Shown here in pieces: positions 7,516 through 16,548 of a stretch of DNA of 64,000 nucleotides. Position numbers and translations under genes: made by a program. How positions within the stretch are numbered: position 1 is the first letter of the stretch; every line of letters begins with the position of its first letter. Origin of the DNA: Arthrobacter sp. V1I9 (lineage in GTDB: Bacteria > Actinomycetota > Actinomycetes > Actinomycetales > Micrococcaceae); assembly GCF_030817075.1 (NCBI RefSeq), contig NZ_JAUSYU010000001.1, positions 868,001-932,000 of the forward strand, read 5' to 3'. Under the pieces are notes generated by a model. That model did not search any database. It was not told the origin of the DNA and saw only the letters and a program-made list of their open reading frames with translations.

Positions 7516-9597
7516 ATGTCTGAAACGACTGCCCGCAAGTTCACCCTGCTGCCGATGCTCGGCCACACCAAGGGCAAGCGCAGCGCCGTCACCTGTGCGC
7601 TCAAGTGCGACAACGCCTGCTCCGGCGACGTTTGCAACACCAGCTCCAACAGCTACTTCCGCGACATTGCCTCCGCCACCATGTCCCGCCGCGCCGCCCT
7701 GGGCTTCGGCGCCGCCGGTGCGCTCGCCGTCGTGCTCGGCAGTGCCGCCACGTCCCCTGAATCCGCAAGCGCTGCCGGCCTTTCAAAGGCCGCCAAGGAG
7801 GGCTTCGGCAAGTCGAAGCTCCAGTTCACCGCCATCCCGCCGATCGACGCCTCCGTCGACGCCGTCACGGTTCCGGAAGGCTTCACCTGGAAGCCGGTGA
7901 TCCGCTGGGGCGACCCCATCTTCAATGACGCGCCGGAGTTCGACCTGGACAACCAGACGGCCGCCGCTCAGGAAAAGCAGTTCGGCTACAACAACGACTA
8001 CACGGACATCCTGGAAGTCCCGGGCAGCAAGGGCCGCCGCGCGGTGCTCTTTGCCAACCATGAGTACACCAACGAGAACATCATGTTCCCGGCCACCATG
8101 CCCGCCGAGCAGATGCGTGCCGTGGGGGCGGCCGCGCACGGCCTTACCGTGGTGGAGCTGGAGCGCCAGAACAAGAACAAGCCGTGGACCTACGTCAAGG
8201 GCGCGCCCCTGAACCGCCGTTACCTGAACAACACCGTCTACGAACTGACCGGTCCGGCCGCTGGCTCATCGCTGGTCAAGACGAAGGACGACCAGGCCGG
8301 CCGCTTCATCAGGGGCACGCTGGGCAACTGCGCCGGCGGCACCACCCCCTGGGGCACCATCCTCTCCGGCGAGGAGAACTTCAACGGCTACTTCGTCTCC
8401 CCGGGCACCTCCCCGGAGGACAAGCGCTACGGTTTGACCAACAAGGCCACCGCCCGCAAGTGGGAGCTGGACGAGGACCGCTGGAACACCCGCAACCCGG
8501 GCTACGAGAATGAGGCCAACCGCTTCGGCTGGATCGTGGAAGTTGACCCGTTCGACCCCTCCTCCACCCCGAAGAAGCACTCGATGCTGGGCCGCTTCAA
8601 GCACGAGGGCGCCAACGTGATCATTGCCGAGTCCGGGCACGTTGTGGCCTACTCCGGCGATGACGAGCGCTTCGACTACCTGTACAAGTTCGTGTCGAAG
8701 GACAAGTACCGTCCAGGTACAACGGCTGCCGACCGCAAGCACAACATGACGCTGCTGTCGGCCGGCAGCCTGTACGTCGCCAGGTTCACCGGCAATTCGC
8801 CTGCTGCTGAGATCACCGGCACCGGAAACGTGCCTTCAGACGGCGCTTTTGACGGCATCGGCGAATGGCTGCCGCTGGTGGTGGACGGCAAGTCCGCAGT
8901 TCCCGGCATGTCCGTGGAGCAGGTCCTGGTGTACACGCGCGTCGCAGCGGACAAGGTTGGCCCCACCAAGATGGACCGCTGCGAGGACGTGGAGCCCAGC
9001 CTGCACACCGGCAAGGTCTACGTGGCCTGCACCAACAACTCCAACCGCGGCACCGGTTCCAACGAAAAGGCCACCGAGGTCAACCCGCGCAACGAGAACC
9101 GCGACGGCCACGTTGTGGAAATCACCGAAACCGGCGACCAGACTTCAACCACCTTCACGTGGAACCTGCTGATGGTATGCGGCGATCCCGCTCAGGGTGA
9201 TGTCACCTACTTCTCCGGCTTCCCGGTGGACAAGGTCTCGCCGATCTCCTGCCCGGACAACCTTGCGTTCGACTCCGTGGGCAACCTCTGGATCTCCACC
9301 GACGGCGCCCCCTCCGGCATCGGCAAGGCGGACGGCCTCTTCAAGGTCACCCTGGAAGGCGCAGAGCGGGGCAAGGTGGAGCAGTTCCTCGCCGTCCCGC
9401 GCGACGGCGAAACCTGCGGACCCATCATCCACGACGAGGAGCGCACCGTGTTTGTTTCCGTGCAGCACCCGGGCGAGGACGGGACGTTCGAAAAGCAGGT
9501 CTCCTTCTTCCCGGACTACGTCCCGGCCGGAACGACGCCGGCCCGCGGCCAGGCACGCGCACCCCGCCCGTCAGTGATCCAGGTGTTCCGCGGCTAA
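7516..9597 (+). CDS. PhoX-family alkaline phosphatase, Tat-exported
   Basis: A 693-residue PhoX-type phosphatase. PhoX enzymes are Ca/Fe-dependent, exported folded by the Tat system and release phosphate from esters. The Tat motif is SRRAALGFGAAGA near residue 58, followed by a hydrophobic stretch and ASAAG. Before it lies a conserved cysteine-rich cytoplasmic section, TCALKCDNACSGDVCNTSSN (about residues 34-53). The mature part has NHEYTNENIMFP, NCAGGTTPWGTILSGEEN with the probable metal-ligand glutamates, and RFGWIVEVDPFDP. The ATG at 7516 has GGAAGG 7 bases upstream. A PHO-box-like element precedes it. It splits menC from menD but has no link to menaquinone synthesis. Confidence 0.9.
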   Translation: MSETTARKFTLLPMLGHTKGKRSAVTCALKCDNACSGDVCNTSSNSYFRDIASATMSRRAALGFGAAGALAVVLGSAATSPESASAAGLSKAAKEGFGKSKLQFTAIPPIDASVDAVTVPEGFTWKPVIRWGDPIFNDAPEFDLDNQTAAAQEKQFGYNNDYTDILEVPGSKGRRAVLFANHEYTNENIMFPATMPAEQMRAVGAAAHGLTVVELERQNKNKPWTYVKGAPLNRRYLNNTVYELTGPAAGSSLVKTKDDQAGRFIRGTLGNCAGGTTPWGTILSGEENFNGYFVSPGTSPEDKRYGLTNKATARKWELDEDRWNTRNPGYENEANRFGWIVEVDPFDPSSTPKKHSMLGRFKHEGANVIIAESGHVVAYSGDDERFDYLYKFVSKDKYRPGTTAADRKHNMTLLSAGSLYVARFTGNSPAAEITGTGNVPSDGAFDGIGEWLPLVVDGKSAVPGMSVEQVLVYTRVAADKVGPTKMDRCEDVEPSLHTGKVYVACTNNSNRGTGSNEKATEVNPRNENRDGHVVEITETGDQTSTTFTWNLLMVCGDPAQGDVTYFSGFPVDKVSPISCPDNLAFDSVGNLWISTDGAPSGIGKADGLFKVTLEGAERGKVEQFLAVPRDGETCGPIIHDEERTVFVSVQHPGEDGTFEKQVSFFPDYVPAGTTPARGQARAPRPSVIQVFRG

Positions 9598-9632
9598 ACC
9601 CTGCCGGCACACCACGGCGCGCGCTCACTTAC

Positions 9633-9690
9633 GGCCGCTTTTCCTCTGACGCCCGCTCTTTTAAGGCCGCTTTTCCTGTGACGCCCGCTC
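9633..9690 (+). repeat. Two 26-bp direct repeats, one mismatch
   Basis: Units at 9633-9658 and 9665-9690 both begin GGCCGCTTTTCCT and end TGACGCCCGCTC, and differ at one base. A third, shorter copy of the last part occurs inverted at 9714-9729 and again at 9751-9762 (TGAGCGGGCGTC). The region has no gene. It looks like a decaying intergenic repeat family. Confidence 0.75.
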
Positions 9691-9737
9691 ACCCTCTCTT
9701 CAGCAAGACCGCGGAGGGTGAGCGGGCGTTTCTTTTG
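9681..9737 (+). terminator. Strong hairpin terminator after phoX
   Basis: ACGCCCGCTCACCCTC (9681-9696) pairs perfectly over 16 bases with GAGGGTGAGCGGGCGT (9714-9729), with a 17-base loop. TTCTTTT follows. It lies 84 bases after the phoX stop and isolates phoX from menD. Confidence 0.8.
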
Positions 9738-9781
9738 GGGCGGCCACGAGTGAGCGGGCGTCGGGGTGGCAGACTGGACCA

Positions 9782-11488
9782 GTGCCTTCTGAGAATTCCC
9801 TGACGTCCCTCGCTGCGGCCCGAATCGTTGTGCAGATACTGGTCGACGGCGGTGTGCAGCACGCGGTGGTCTCGCCCGGTTCCCGGTCCGCCCCCATGGC
9901 TTATGCGTTGGCGGAAGCGTCGGCGCAAGGTCGAATTGAGTTGCTGGTCCGGATCGATGAGCGTTCCGCCGGGTTTACCGCCCTGGGCCTGGCACTGGCC
10001 ACCGGCTCGCCCGCGGCTGTGCTCACCACGTCCGGGACCGCCGTCGGCAACCTGCTGCCGGCCGTGATGGAGGCCAACCATGCGGCCGTGCCGCTGATCG
10101 TATTGTCCGCCGACCGGCCGGAGGAACTGCGCGGGACCGGCGCCAACCAGACCACCATCCAGCCTGACATTTTTGGTGAGCAGGTTCGCTTCGCCGTCGA
10201 CATCCCCGCCGGTACCGACCCCGAACGCGCCATCAGGACCGGCCTGTCCGCGGCCACCGGGGCGTTCCCCGACCTTGCCCCCGGCCCGGTCCAGCTCAAC
10301 CTGGCCTTCCGGGATCCGCTGGTTCCCGGGACCGGAGAGAAGCTGCCGACGTCGGCTGATCGGCCTCGCTACCGGGGGGCCACCGAGCCGCTCGTCATGA
10401 ATCTGCCGCCGGCGTCCACCGACCTGCCCGAGCGGCGCACTGTTGTCCTCGCAGGCCACGACGCCGGCCCGGTCGCCGAGGCGTTCGCCCGCGCCCATGG
10501 CCTGCCGCTGCTGGCAGAGCCCTCCTCCAACGCCCGCTTCGGGCCCAACGCCGTGGGGCCGTACCGGCTGCTGCTGGAACACTTTGGGCCCGGGTCAGCA
10601 ACGCCGATCGAGCGGGTTGTCCTGTTCGGCCGCCCCACGTTGTCCCGGCCGGTCGCGGCACTGCTGGCCCGCCCGGACGTCCAGTCCGCCCTGTACCAGC
10701 CGCTTCCGGTGGCCTGGTACGAACCCGGCCGGCGCACGGAACTGCCGCTGGAAAGCCTCGCGGACCTCGCTGATTTCGCCGGCCGCGGCCCGTCGTCCTG
10801 GCTGGACACATGGCTGCTCGCAGGATCGGCCGCCCAGCACGCGCTTGACCGGATCCTGGCTGAGGAAGCGCCCGCCACCGGACCGGACGTCGGGTCGCTG
10901 GTGTGGAAGCACGCCCGGGGCCAGCTGCTGCTGGGCTCTTCCAACGGAATCCGCGACGTCGATCTGGCTGGCCTGCCAGCCCCTGAACCTGCCGCCACCG
11001 TTTACGCCAACCGCGGCCTCGCCGGGATTGACGGCACCATCTCCACCGCCACGGGCATAGCGCTCGGCGGCCGGCAGGAAACCACAGTCCTGCTGGGCGA
11101 CGTGACCTTCCTGCACGACGCCGGCGGCCTGCTCCTTGGAAGCGGGGAGGAGCAGCCGGACTTGCGGATCGTTGTACTCAACGACGCCGGCGGAGCCATC
11201 TTCGACCTCCTCGAACACGGTGCGGTGCGTGAGGCCGGGACGTACGGTGACGCCGTCGAACGCCTCTTCGGCACCCCGCACACAGTGGACCTCGCGGCAC
11301 TCGCCGCAGGGTACGGCGTCGGGCACTGCTCAGTAAGTACGACGGCGGCACTCGCCGAAGCGCTCAGCCAGCCGATCGAGGGCCGCAGCATCGTGGAAGT
11401 CCGCACGGACCGGCACGGCCTGCGCGCCCTGCACGGGCGGATTAAAGACGCAGTTGCCGCAGCGGTCGGGGGAGTGCTGGCGGGCTAG
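9782..11488 (+). CDS. menD: 2-succinyl-5-enolpyruvyl-6-hydroxy-3-cyclohexene-1-carboxylate synthase
   Basis: A 568-residue thiamine-diphosphate enzyme that condenses isochorismate with 2-oxoglutarate in menaquinone synthesis. The N-terminal domain has VVSPGSRSAPMAYAL and the catalytic glutamate in RIDERSAGFTALGLA. The middle has LSADRPEELRGTGANQTTIQ. The C-terminal ThDP domain has the GDVTFLHDAGGL...NDAGG metal-binding stretch near residue 440. The GTG at 9782 is the only start near the family N terminus, and it has no clear ribosome site. The gene stands alone behind a repeat-derived terminator; the VOC pseudogene converges on it 4 bases after the stop. Confidence 0.95.
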   Translation: MPSENSLTSLAAARIVVQILVDGGVQHAVVSPGSRSAPMAYALAEASAQGRIELLVRIDERSAGFTALGLALATGSPAAVLTTSGTAVGNLLPAVMEANHAAVPLIVLSADRPEELRGTGANQTTIQPDIFGEQVRFAVDIPAGTDPERAIRTGLSAATGAFPDLAPGPVQLNLAFRDPLVPGTGEKLPTSADRPRYRGATEPLVMNLPPASTDLPERRTVVLAGHDAGPVAEAFARAHGLPLLAEPSSNARFGPNAVGPYRLLLEHFGPGSATPIERVVLFGRPTLSRPVAALLARPDVQSALYQPLPVAWYEPGRRTELPLESLADLADFAGRGPSSWLDTWLLAGSAAQHALDRILAEEAPATGPDVGSLVWKHARGQLLLGSSNGIRDVDLAGLPAPEPAATVYANRGLAGIDGTISTATGIALGGRQETTVLLGDVTFLHDAGGLLLGSGEEQPDLRIVVLNDAGGAIFDLLEHGAVREAGTYGDAVERLFGTPHTVDLAALAAGYGVGHCSVSTTAALAEALSQPIEGRSIVEVRTDRHGLRALHGRIKDAVAAAVGGVLAG

Positions 11489-11492
11489 CCAC

Positions 11493-12316
11493 TCAGCCGG
11501 TGGGAGGCGTGAATTGGCTTGCGCTGAAGACCGCTCCCTGCGGGTCCCGGATCAGTGCTTCGCGGGTCCACGCGGTGTCGTCCTGCCCCAGGATCTCGGC
11601 GCCGAGCCGCTCGGCGTCGGCCACGGTCTGGTCGCGGTCTGCAACGGCGAAGGTAACGTGCCAGTGCGGCGCTTCGCCTGCTGCAGTGGTGGCAATCCAG
11701 GCGATGGCGTCTTCGAAGCCGGGTGGCGCGGAGATCCCTGATTGCCGTGCCCTGATATCCGGATCGGTCGTGGCCTCGAGATGGTCGCCGTAGCCGGGCC
11801 GGCGGACCATCAACCCGAACCCGACGTCGTCAACCTGCCAGCCGAATGCCTTCGCGTAAAACGCAATACTCTCGCCGGGGTCCGGCGTGTGGAGGTCGCT
11901 GAAATTCCAGGCACCCGGCTGGTTGACCACCTGCGCCCCCAGCCGCCGCTTCGCCTGCCAGAGGCGGAACCCGGCACCTTCCGGTCTGCCAGCGCGGCGC
12001 TGCGGCCGCCCTCTCCCGCATCTTCCGGGGTGGATACTACTTTCGCGCCGGCGGTGACCAGCTTGCTCACAGCGTCGTCGGCGTCGTCGACGGCTATGTA
12101 CGTATTCCACGCCGTTCGTTCCCCGCCGCTGCCCAAGCCGGCAACGTCCAGGCCGTCGAGCTTCGCTATCAGGTAGCGGCCCGGCGCTCCCGGTGGCATG
12201 ACGTCCTCGAAGGTCCAGCCAAAGAGTCCGCCGTAGAAGTCAATGGCTGCCTCGACGTCGGGCTGCTCTGTGTCCACCCAGGACGGGACACCCTGCGGGT
12301 AGGTCCGTTGGTTCAT
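11493..12316 (-). pseudogene. Two-domain VOC (glyoxalase/bleomycin-resistance) protein, frameshifted
   Basis: Two consecutive VOC domains that would make a protein of about 273 residues. The first half reads MNQRTYPQGVPSWVDTEQPD to GEGGRSAALAD. The sequence then continues in another frame as PEGAGFRLWQAKRRLGAQVV to the end at SQFTPPTG. The switch is at 11983-11984, where one G (C on the coding strand) seems lost: the Asp-Pro codons GACCCG read GACCG. Both halves are otherwise clean, with metal-ligand type positions retained. Its start overlaps the stop of the upstream aminotransferase by 4 bases, so it was translationally coupled. A base-calling error would equally explain it. Confidence 0.8.
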
Positions 12317-13527
12317 CGCTCGCTCCTGACTTCCTTTATCGCCGCTTCAAATGCCGGCAGGCTGCGTTCGATCATGTCCTCGTTGGCGGTCAGGGAGATC
12401 CGGAAGAAGCCCGGCGTCTCGAACAGCGTTCCCGGGAAAACAAACACACCCCGGCGGACGAGTGACTCGGTGAACGCCTCGTCGTCCGGGGTGGGGGACG
12501 GCACATATAAGTAGAAGGTGCCGTCGGGCCGCGGCACCCGGTAGCCCATGCCGCCCAACGCGTCCATGAGCCGGTCACGCCGCCGCTGCAACTGGTTTAC
12601 GTCGATGGAGAACTTCTCCAGTTCGGGCAGCGCGTGCTGGAGCAAGGCGTTCGGGTAAATCCAGCCCATGGCAACTTGCAGGCCGGTGATGGCGGGGCGC
12701 ATCCCATCCCGGTCCGGCATGGTGGGCGGCAGCGCCAGGTACCCCACCCGCTGGCCCGGCGAGAGGTGCGTCTTGCCGTAGGAGTAAGCCAGCAGCGTGT
12801 GCGCATAAAACTCCACCGGGCTGTGGAAGCGGAGGCCGTCGAACACAATCCGGTTGTAGGCCTCGTCCGAGACCAGGTAGATGCGCCGGCCGGTCCGCGC
12901 CGAGGCCGCCTCCAGCAGTTCCGCCAGCCTGCCCAGCAGTTCCGGAGGATAGATCCGCCCGGTGGGATTGTTGGGCGAATTGACGATCACCACCCTGGTG
13001 CGTTCCGTGATGGCAGCCGCGATCGAGTCGATATCCAGGTCGAACGTGGCGGTGTTGACCTTAACCGGGACGAGCCCGGCTTCAAGGATCAGCGGCTCAT
13101 ACAGGAACCACGGCGGAAGGCTGTAGATGACTTCGTCGCCCGGATCGGCCACGGTCTTCAGCGCCAGCGCGATGGCGGCGAAGCCACCGGTGGTGAGGTA
13201 GATATCCTGCGGACGGAACGGGACGTCCAGCAGTTGCTGAAGCGACTCCGCGGCAGCCTCCCGGGCTGCGTCACCGTTGGTCTGGTACGCGAACCACTGG
13301 TCATGCTGCGGAGTAAGCGCGTCCCGCAGCGTGTTGACGTAGCGGTCTGCAGGCATCTGGTGGGGGTTGCCGAAGGTGAAATCACAGATGCCCGTGTGGC
13401 CCTGCCGGCGCAGCCTGGCCGCCGTGAAGAAGGCGTCGACCCGCTGGAAGGAGGGAATCGAGGCCAGCCGTGCCGCGCGATCAGACATCGCCGATGCGGC
13501 CTGGGATGTGGTTATCGGATCTGTCAT
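12313..13527 (-). CDS. Pyridoxal-phosphate aminotransferase, class I/II
   Basis: A 404-residue fold-type I aminotransferase. The cofactor lysine is in AYSYGKTHLSPGQRVGYL near residue 250. The other landmarks are TTGGFAAIALALK for phosphate binding, VNSPNNPTGRIYPP, and VSDEAYNRIVF. The C-terminal arginine for the substrate carboxylate is in GFFRISLTANEDM. Such enzymes transaminate amino acids such as aspartate, alanine or aromatics; the substrate is not clear. Its stop overlaps the start of the VOC pseudogene by 4 bases, making a two-gene operon. Confidence 0.88.
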   Translation of the reverse strand: MTDPITTSQAASAMSDRAARLASIPSFQRVDAFFTAARLRRQGHTGICDFTFGNPHQMPADRYVNTLRDALTPQHDQWFAYQTNGDAAREAAAESLQQLLDVPFRPQDIYLTTGGFAAIALALKTVADPGDEVIYSLPPWFLYEPLILEAGLVPVKVNTATFDLDIDSIAAAITERTRVVIVNSPNNPTGRIYPPELLGRLAELLEAASARTGRRIYLVSDEAYNRIVFDGLRFHSPVEFYAHTLLAYSYGKTHLSPGQRVGYLALPPTMPDRDGMRPAITGLQVAMGWIYPNALLQHALPELEKFSIDVNQLQRRRDRLMDALGGMGYRVPRPDGTFYLYVPSPTPDDEAFTESLVRRGVFVFPGTLFETPGFFRISLTANEDMIERSLPAFEAAIKEVRSER

Positions 13528-13740
13528 GCCAGCGCTCCTGGGTAGAGCGGCCAGGTAGGCCTGCTATGCGGATTGGCAGCGCGCTGCTGAGCCAGTGGAG
13601 GCTGTAAGGGACCCATTGTCGAATGCAACACTCGTTGAAGTAAAGGACCCGGCCGGAACGAAGGCCGGAAGCGGATGGCTGGCCCCGCCGTCGTACGCTC
13701 CCTGCGAGGCCCACGCGCAAAAGCCCCCGTGACACGCAAA
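13528..13740. other. Intergenic stretch between aminotransferase and ABC operon
   Basis: No gene is seen in this stretch. It contains a perfect small hairpin CCGGCC/GGCCGG (13649-13668) and presumably the promoter of the minus-strand aminotransferase gene. No known riboswitch fold was recognised. Confidence 0.5.
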
Positions 13741-13778
13741 TGCCCCGGCGCTACGGATACGTCCGTAGCGCCGGGGCA
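13741..13778 (-). terminator. Perfect 17-bp hairpin terminator of the amino-acid ABC operon
   Basis: TGCCCCGGCGCTACGGA (13741-13757) pairs without mismatch with 13762-13778 around a TACG loop. It lies 40 bases after the stop of the minus-strand ATPase gene and is followed on that strand by TTTGCG. Confidence 0.85.
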
Positions 13779-13818
13779 GGTGGCTGTCGTCAGCGGATAA
13801 CCGCGTCGATAAACGCGC

Positions 13819-14622
13819 CTACTCCTCGATCTCGATGTGCGTCGGATCGAGCACGCGGCGCAGGAACTCCTTGGTGCGAGGCTGCGTGGGGGCGGAAATG
13901 ACCTGTTCGGCCACGCCTTCCTCCACCACAACGCCGCCGTCCATAAACACCACGCGGTCGGCCACTTCGCGGGCGAAGCCCATCTCGTGGGTCACCACCA
14001 GCATGGTCATGCCCTCCTTGGCGAGGTTCCGCATAACCGAGAGGACATCACCCACGGTCTCCGGGTCCAGCGCCGAGGTGGGCTCATCGAAGAGCATCAG
14101 CTCCGGGTCCATGCTCAGCGCGCGGGCAATGGCCACACGCTGCTGCTGGCCGCCGGAAAGCTGGTCCGGGAAACGGTCCGCGAGGTGTCCCAGCCCCACA
14201 CGCTCCAGGTTGTGCAGGGACACCTTGTCCGCCTCAGCCTGGGAGCGCTTGAGGACCTTCGTCTGAGCGATGGAGCAGTTGCGCTTGGCGTCCAGGTGCG
14301 GGAACAGGTTGAACTGCTGGAACACCATGCCCACCTTGCGGCGCATCTTGTCGATGTCCACATCGGGATCGGTGGCCTCGAAACCGCCTACGTGGACGCT
14401 GCCCTGGTTGGGCTGCTCCAGCAGGTTGACGCACCGCAGCAGGGTGGACTTGCCGGACCCGGAGGGCCCAATCAGGCACACCACCTCGCCCGGCGCCACG
14501 GCCAGGCTGATGCCCTTCAGGACCTCGTTGGATCCGTAAGACTTGCGCAGGTCCTTGATCTCCACGCCGGCGGCGTGGACAGTTGCCGTGCCACCGCGGG
14601 AGTTGTTTACGACGTCGTTCAT
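13819..14622 (-). CDS. Polar amino-acid ABC transporter ATPase (GlnQ-type)
   Basis: A 267-residue ATPase that powers import of a polar amino acid. Walker A is GPSGSGKST near residue 53, the Q-loop is [11 protein letters not shown], the signature is LSGGQQQR, and Walker B is [14 protein letters not shown], followed by the switch histidine in VTHEMGF. Length and sequence match the GlnQ/GluA branch. It is the last gene of a three-gene operon (binding protein, permease, ATPase) and starts 13 bases after the permease stop. It ends before a perfect terminator hairpin. The substrate, glutamine, glutamate or another polar residue, is not deducible. Confidence 0.93.
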   Translation of the reverse strand: MNDVVNNSRGGTATVHAAGVEIKDLRKSYGSNEVLKGISLAVAPGEVVCLIGPSGSGKSTLLRCVNLLEQPNQGSVHVGGFEATDPDVDIDKMRRKVGMVFQQFNLFPHLDAKRNCSIAQTKVLKRSQAEADKVSLHNLERVGLGHLADRFPDQLSGGQQQRVAIARALSMDPELMLFDEPTSALDPETVGDVLSVMRNLAKEGMTMLVVTHEMGFAREVADRVVFMDGGVVVEEGVAEQVISAPTQPRTKEFLRRVLDPTHIEIEE

Positions 14623-14635
14623 TTGTCTTCCCTGC

Positions 14636-15427
14636 CTATCGCTTGGTCCGCGCGCTGCGGCTTTCGAACTTCCGGGCCAGGAGGCTCAGGGGGATGGTGA
14701 TCACCAGGTAGAAGGCGCCGGCCACGAGGAGCGGGGTGAGGCCTGCGCCGAGGCTGGAGATGCCGTCGCGGCCGAACTTGGTGAGCTCATACTGGGATGC
14801 GGTGAGGCCCAGGACGTAGATCAGCGAGGAGTCCTTGGTGAGCAGGATGACCTCGTTGGTCAGCGGCGGCAGGACGATCTTGAATGCCTGCGGGATGACG
14901 ATGGTGACCATGGCGCGCCACTGGGGCATGCCCAGGGAACGGGCGGCCTCGAGCTGGCCCTTGGGTACTGCCTGCAGGCCTGCGCGGAGCGTTTCGGCAA
15001 TGTAGGCCGAAGCCACCATGCCGAGCGAGATCATTACGATCACGGTGATGTTCCACGAGACGCCGAACGCCAGCGGAACGCCGTAGCCGAAAGCGATGAA
15101 GACCAGCAGGGCGGGGATGCCGCGGAAGAATTCGATGTACCCGGTGGCGATCCAGCGGTACAGCGGGAAGCTGGACAGCTTCATCAAGGCCAGCAGCAGG
15201 CCGCCGGAGAGGCCCACGATGAAGCCGAGGAAGGTGTAGATCAGGGTGTTCACCAGTCCGGTCATAAAGATGCCCGGGAACATGGGGCCGATCTTGGCGA
15301 AGTTGAAGACGCTGTTGCCGATGGTCTCCCAGTCGGTGGCCAGGATCAGCGCGGCGACGGCCACAACAAAGATTCCGGCCTGGACATACAGGCTTACTCT
15401 GGCTCGCTGACGTGCGGTCATTGCCAT
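14636..15427 (-). CDS. Amino-acid ABC transporter permease
   Basis: A 263-residue permease of the HisM/GlnP type with about five membrane segments after a short basic N terminus. The ATPase-contacting EAA loop is present as [36 protein letters not shown] near residue 165. [20 protein letters not shown] is the usual first conserved helix. It couples the periplasmic-type binding protein to the ATPase encoded next. A strong hairpin separates it from the binding-protein gene upstream, which would lower its expression relative to the binding protein. Confidence 0.92.
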   Translation of the reverse strand: MAMTARQRARVSLYVQAGIFVVAVAALILATDWETIGNSVFNFAKIGPMFPGIFMTGLVNTLIYTFLGFIVGLSGGLLLALMKLSSFPLYRWIATGYIEFFRGIPALLVFIAFGYGVPLAFGVSWNITVIVMISLGMVASAYIAETLRAGLQAVPKGQLEAARSLGMPQWRAMVTIVIPQAFKIVLPPLTNEVILLTKDSSLIYVLGLTASQYELTKFGRDGISSLGAGLTPLLVAGAFYLVITIPLSLLARKFESRSARTKR

Positions 15428-15457
15428 GGGTTGCTCACATTCGTTGTGCGTGGCAGA

Positions 15458-15494
15458 GGCCCCGGACGGACTGCGGTACAGCTCGTCCGGGGCC
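15458..15494 (-). terminator. Intra-operon hairpin between binding protein and permease
   Basis: GGCCCCGGACG (15458-15468) pairs perfectly with CGTCCGGGGCC (15484-15494). It lies between the binding-protein stop and the permease start. Such hairpins in ABC operons act as partial terminators or mRNA stabilisers and keep the binding protein in excess. Confidence 0.65.
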
Positions 15495-15577
15495 CCCGGC
15501 TGCGTAGTTCTCAGGGCCGTGACCGAACCAGGGCGGGGGAGCCTCAGGCCTGCACGGCGACTACTTGGCGGTCTTGG

Positions 15578-16381
15578 CTACTTGGCGGTTTCGCCGAACC
15601 AGGTGGTCTTGAACTTCTCGAGGGAGCCGTCGTCGGTGAGGCGCTTGAGCGTGCCGTTGACCTTCTCCGCCATGGCGGTGTTGCCCTTCTTGATGGAGAT
15701 GCCCAGCTGCTCGCCCGTGGCGAACTCCTCAACACTCTTGAACTTGGGCTGGTCCTTGATGGCGTAGCCGAGGACGGACTGGTTCCCCAGGGCGGCGTCG
15801 ATGGTGCCGGCCTCGAGCGCCTGCACGAGGAGGCCCGTGTCCTCGAACTGCTGGGCGTCCAGGCCCTTCTCCTGTGCGTACTCGGCGCCGGTGGTGGCCT
15901 GCTGGACGCCCACCTTCTTGCCCTTGGCTCCATCGAGGCCCGTGATGCCGGACTCTTCGCTGGCTACGAGGGCCAGGTCGTCATCCAAGTAAGGGGTGGA
16001 GAAGTCCATTACGGACTTGCGGGTGTCCGTGATGGAGATGGAGGAGATACCGAGATCGCACTGGGTCAGCGCGGTGCCGGTCTCGATTGCCTCGAACGAG
16101 CTGTCCACGATGCTCAGTTCGGCGCCGAAGTCCTTGGCGAGTTCCTTGGCGATGTCCACGTCGAAGCCGACCGTCTGGCCGTCCTTCTCGAATTCGAACG
16201 GCTCGTAGGGGATGTCCGAGCACACCGTCAGCTTGCCGGCGTTGATGAGCTGGATGCCGCCTTCGGAGGCTGCCGGTGTGGAGCTTCCGCCGCCGCAGGC
16301 CGTGAGGGTGAGGGCGCCGACGGCGAACAGTGCTGCTGCCTTGGCGGTGATCTTGGCCGTGGCCAGGGACTTGAGCTGCAT
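15578..16381 (-). CDS. Amino-acid ABC transporter substrate-binding lipoprotein
   Basis: A 267-residue family 3 solute-binding protein. The N terminus MQLKSLATAKITAKAAALFA leads into a lipobox, LTACGGG, so it is anchored by a lipidated cysteine at the outer membrane face. The mature part shows GKLTVCSDIPYEPFEF, GFDVDIAKELAKDFGAE, DLGISSISITDTRKSVMDFS and a C-terminal WFGETAK. It is the first gene of the operon. A dyad ATTGG-ATAA-CCAAT lies about 100 bases upstream in an A+T-rich stretch and may be a control site. The ligand is a polar amino acid, not further defined. Confidence 0.92.
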   Translation of the reverse strand: MQLKSLATAKITAKAAALFAVGALTLTACGGGSSTPAASEGGIQLINAGKLTVCSDIPYEPFEFEKDGQTVGFDVDIAKELAKDFGAELSIVDSSFEAIETGTALTQCDLGISSISITDTRKSVMDFSTPYLDDDLALVASEESGITGLDGAKGKKVGVQQATTGAEYAQEKGLDAQQFEDTGLLVQALEAGTIDAALGNQSVLGYAIKDQPKFKSVEEFATGEQLGISIKKGNTAMAEKVNGTLKRLTDDGSLEKFKTTWFGETAK

Positions 16382-16477
16382 GTTTCTTACCTTTTGTTGC
16401 AGGAGTGTGCGGTACTAAATCGGTTCATAGTGTAGCGCCGATTAGGAGATATGCATCACAGGAAACTTAGATTCACT

Positions 16478-16491
16478 ATTGGATAACCAAT
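16478..16491. promoter_or_regulatory. Dyad in the promoter region of the amino-acid ABC operon
   Basis: ATTGG-ATAA-CCAAT is a perfect 5-bp inverted repeat in an unusually A+T-rich intergenic stretch upstream of the binding-protein gene. It could be an operator. No regulator is named by the sequence. Confidence 0.35.
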
Positions 16492-16548
16492 TTACCGTTG
16501 TTTCAAGCCTAGGTGAAGCAGCGGTGTCCCGTATCCCGGACTCTCTGG

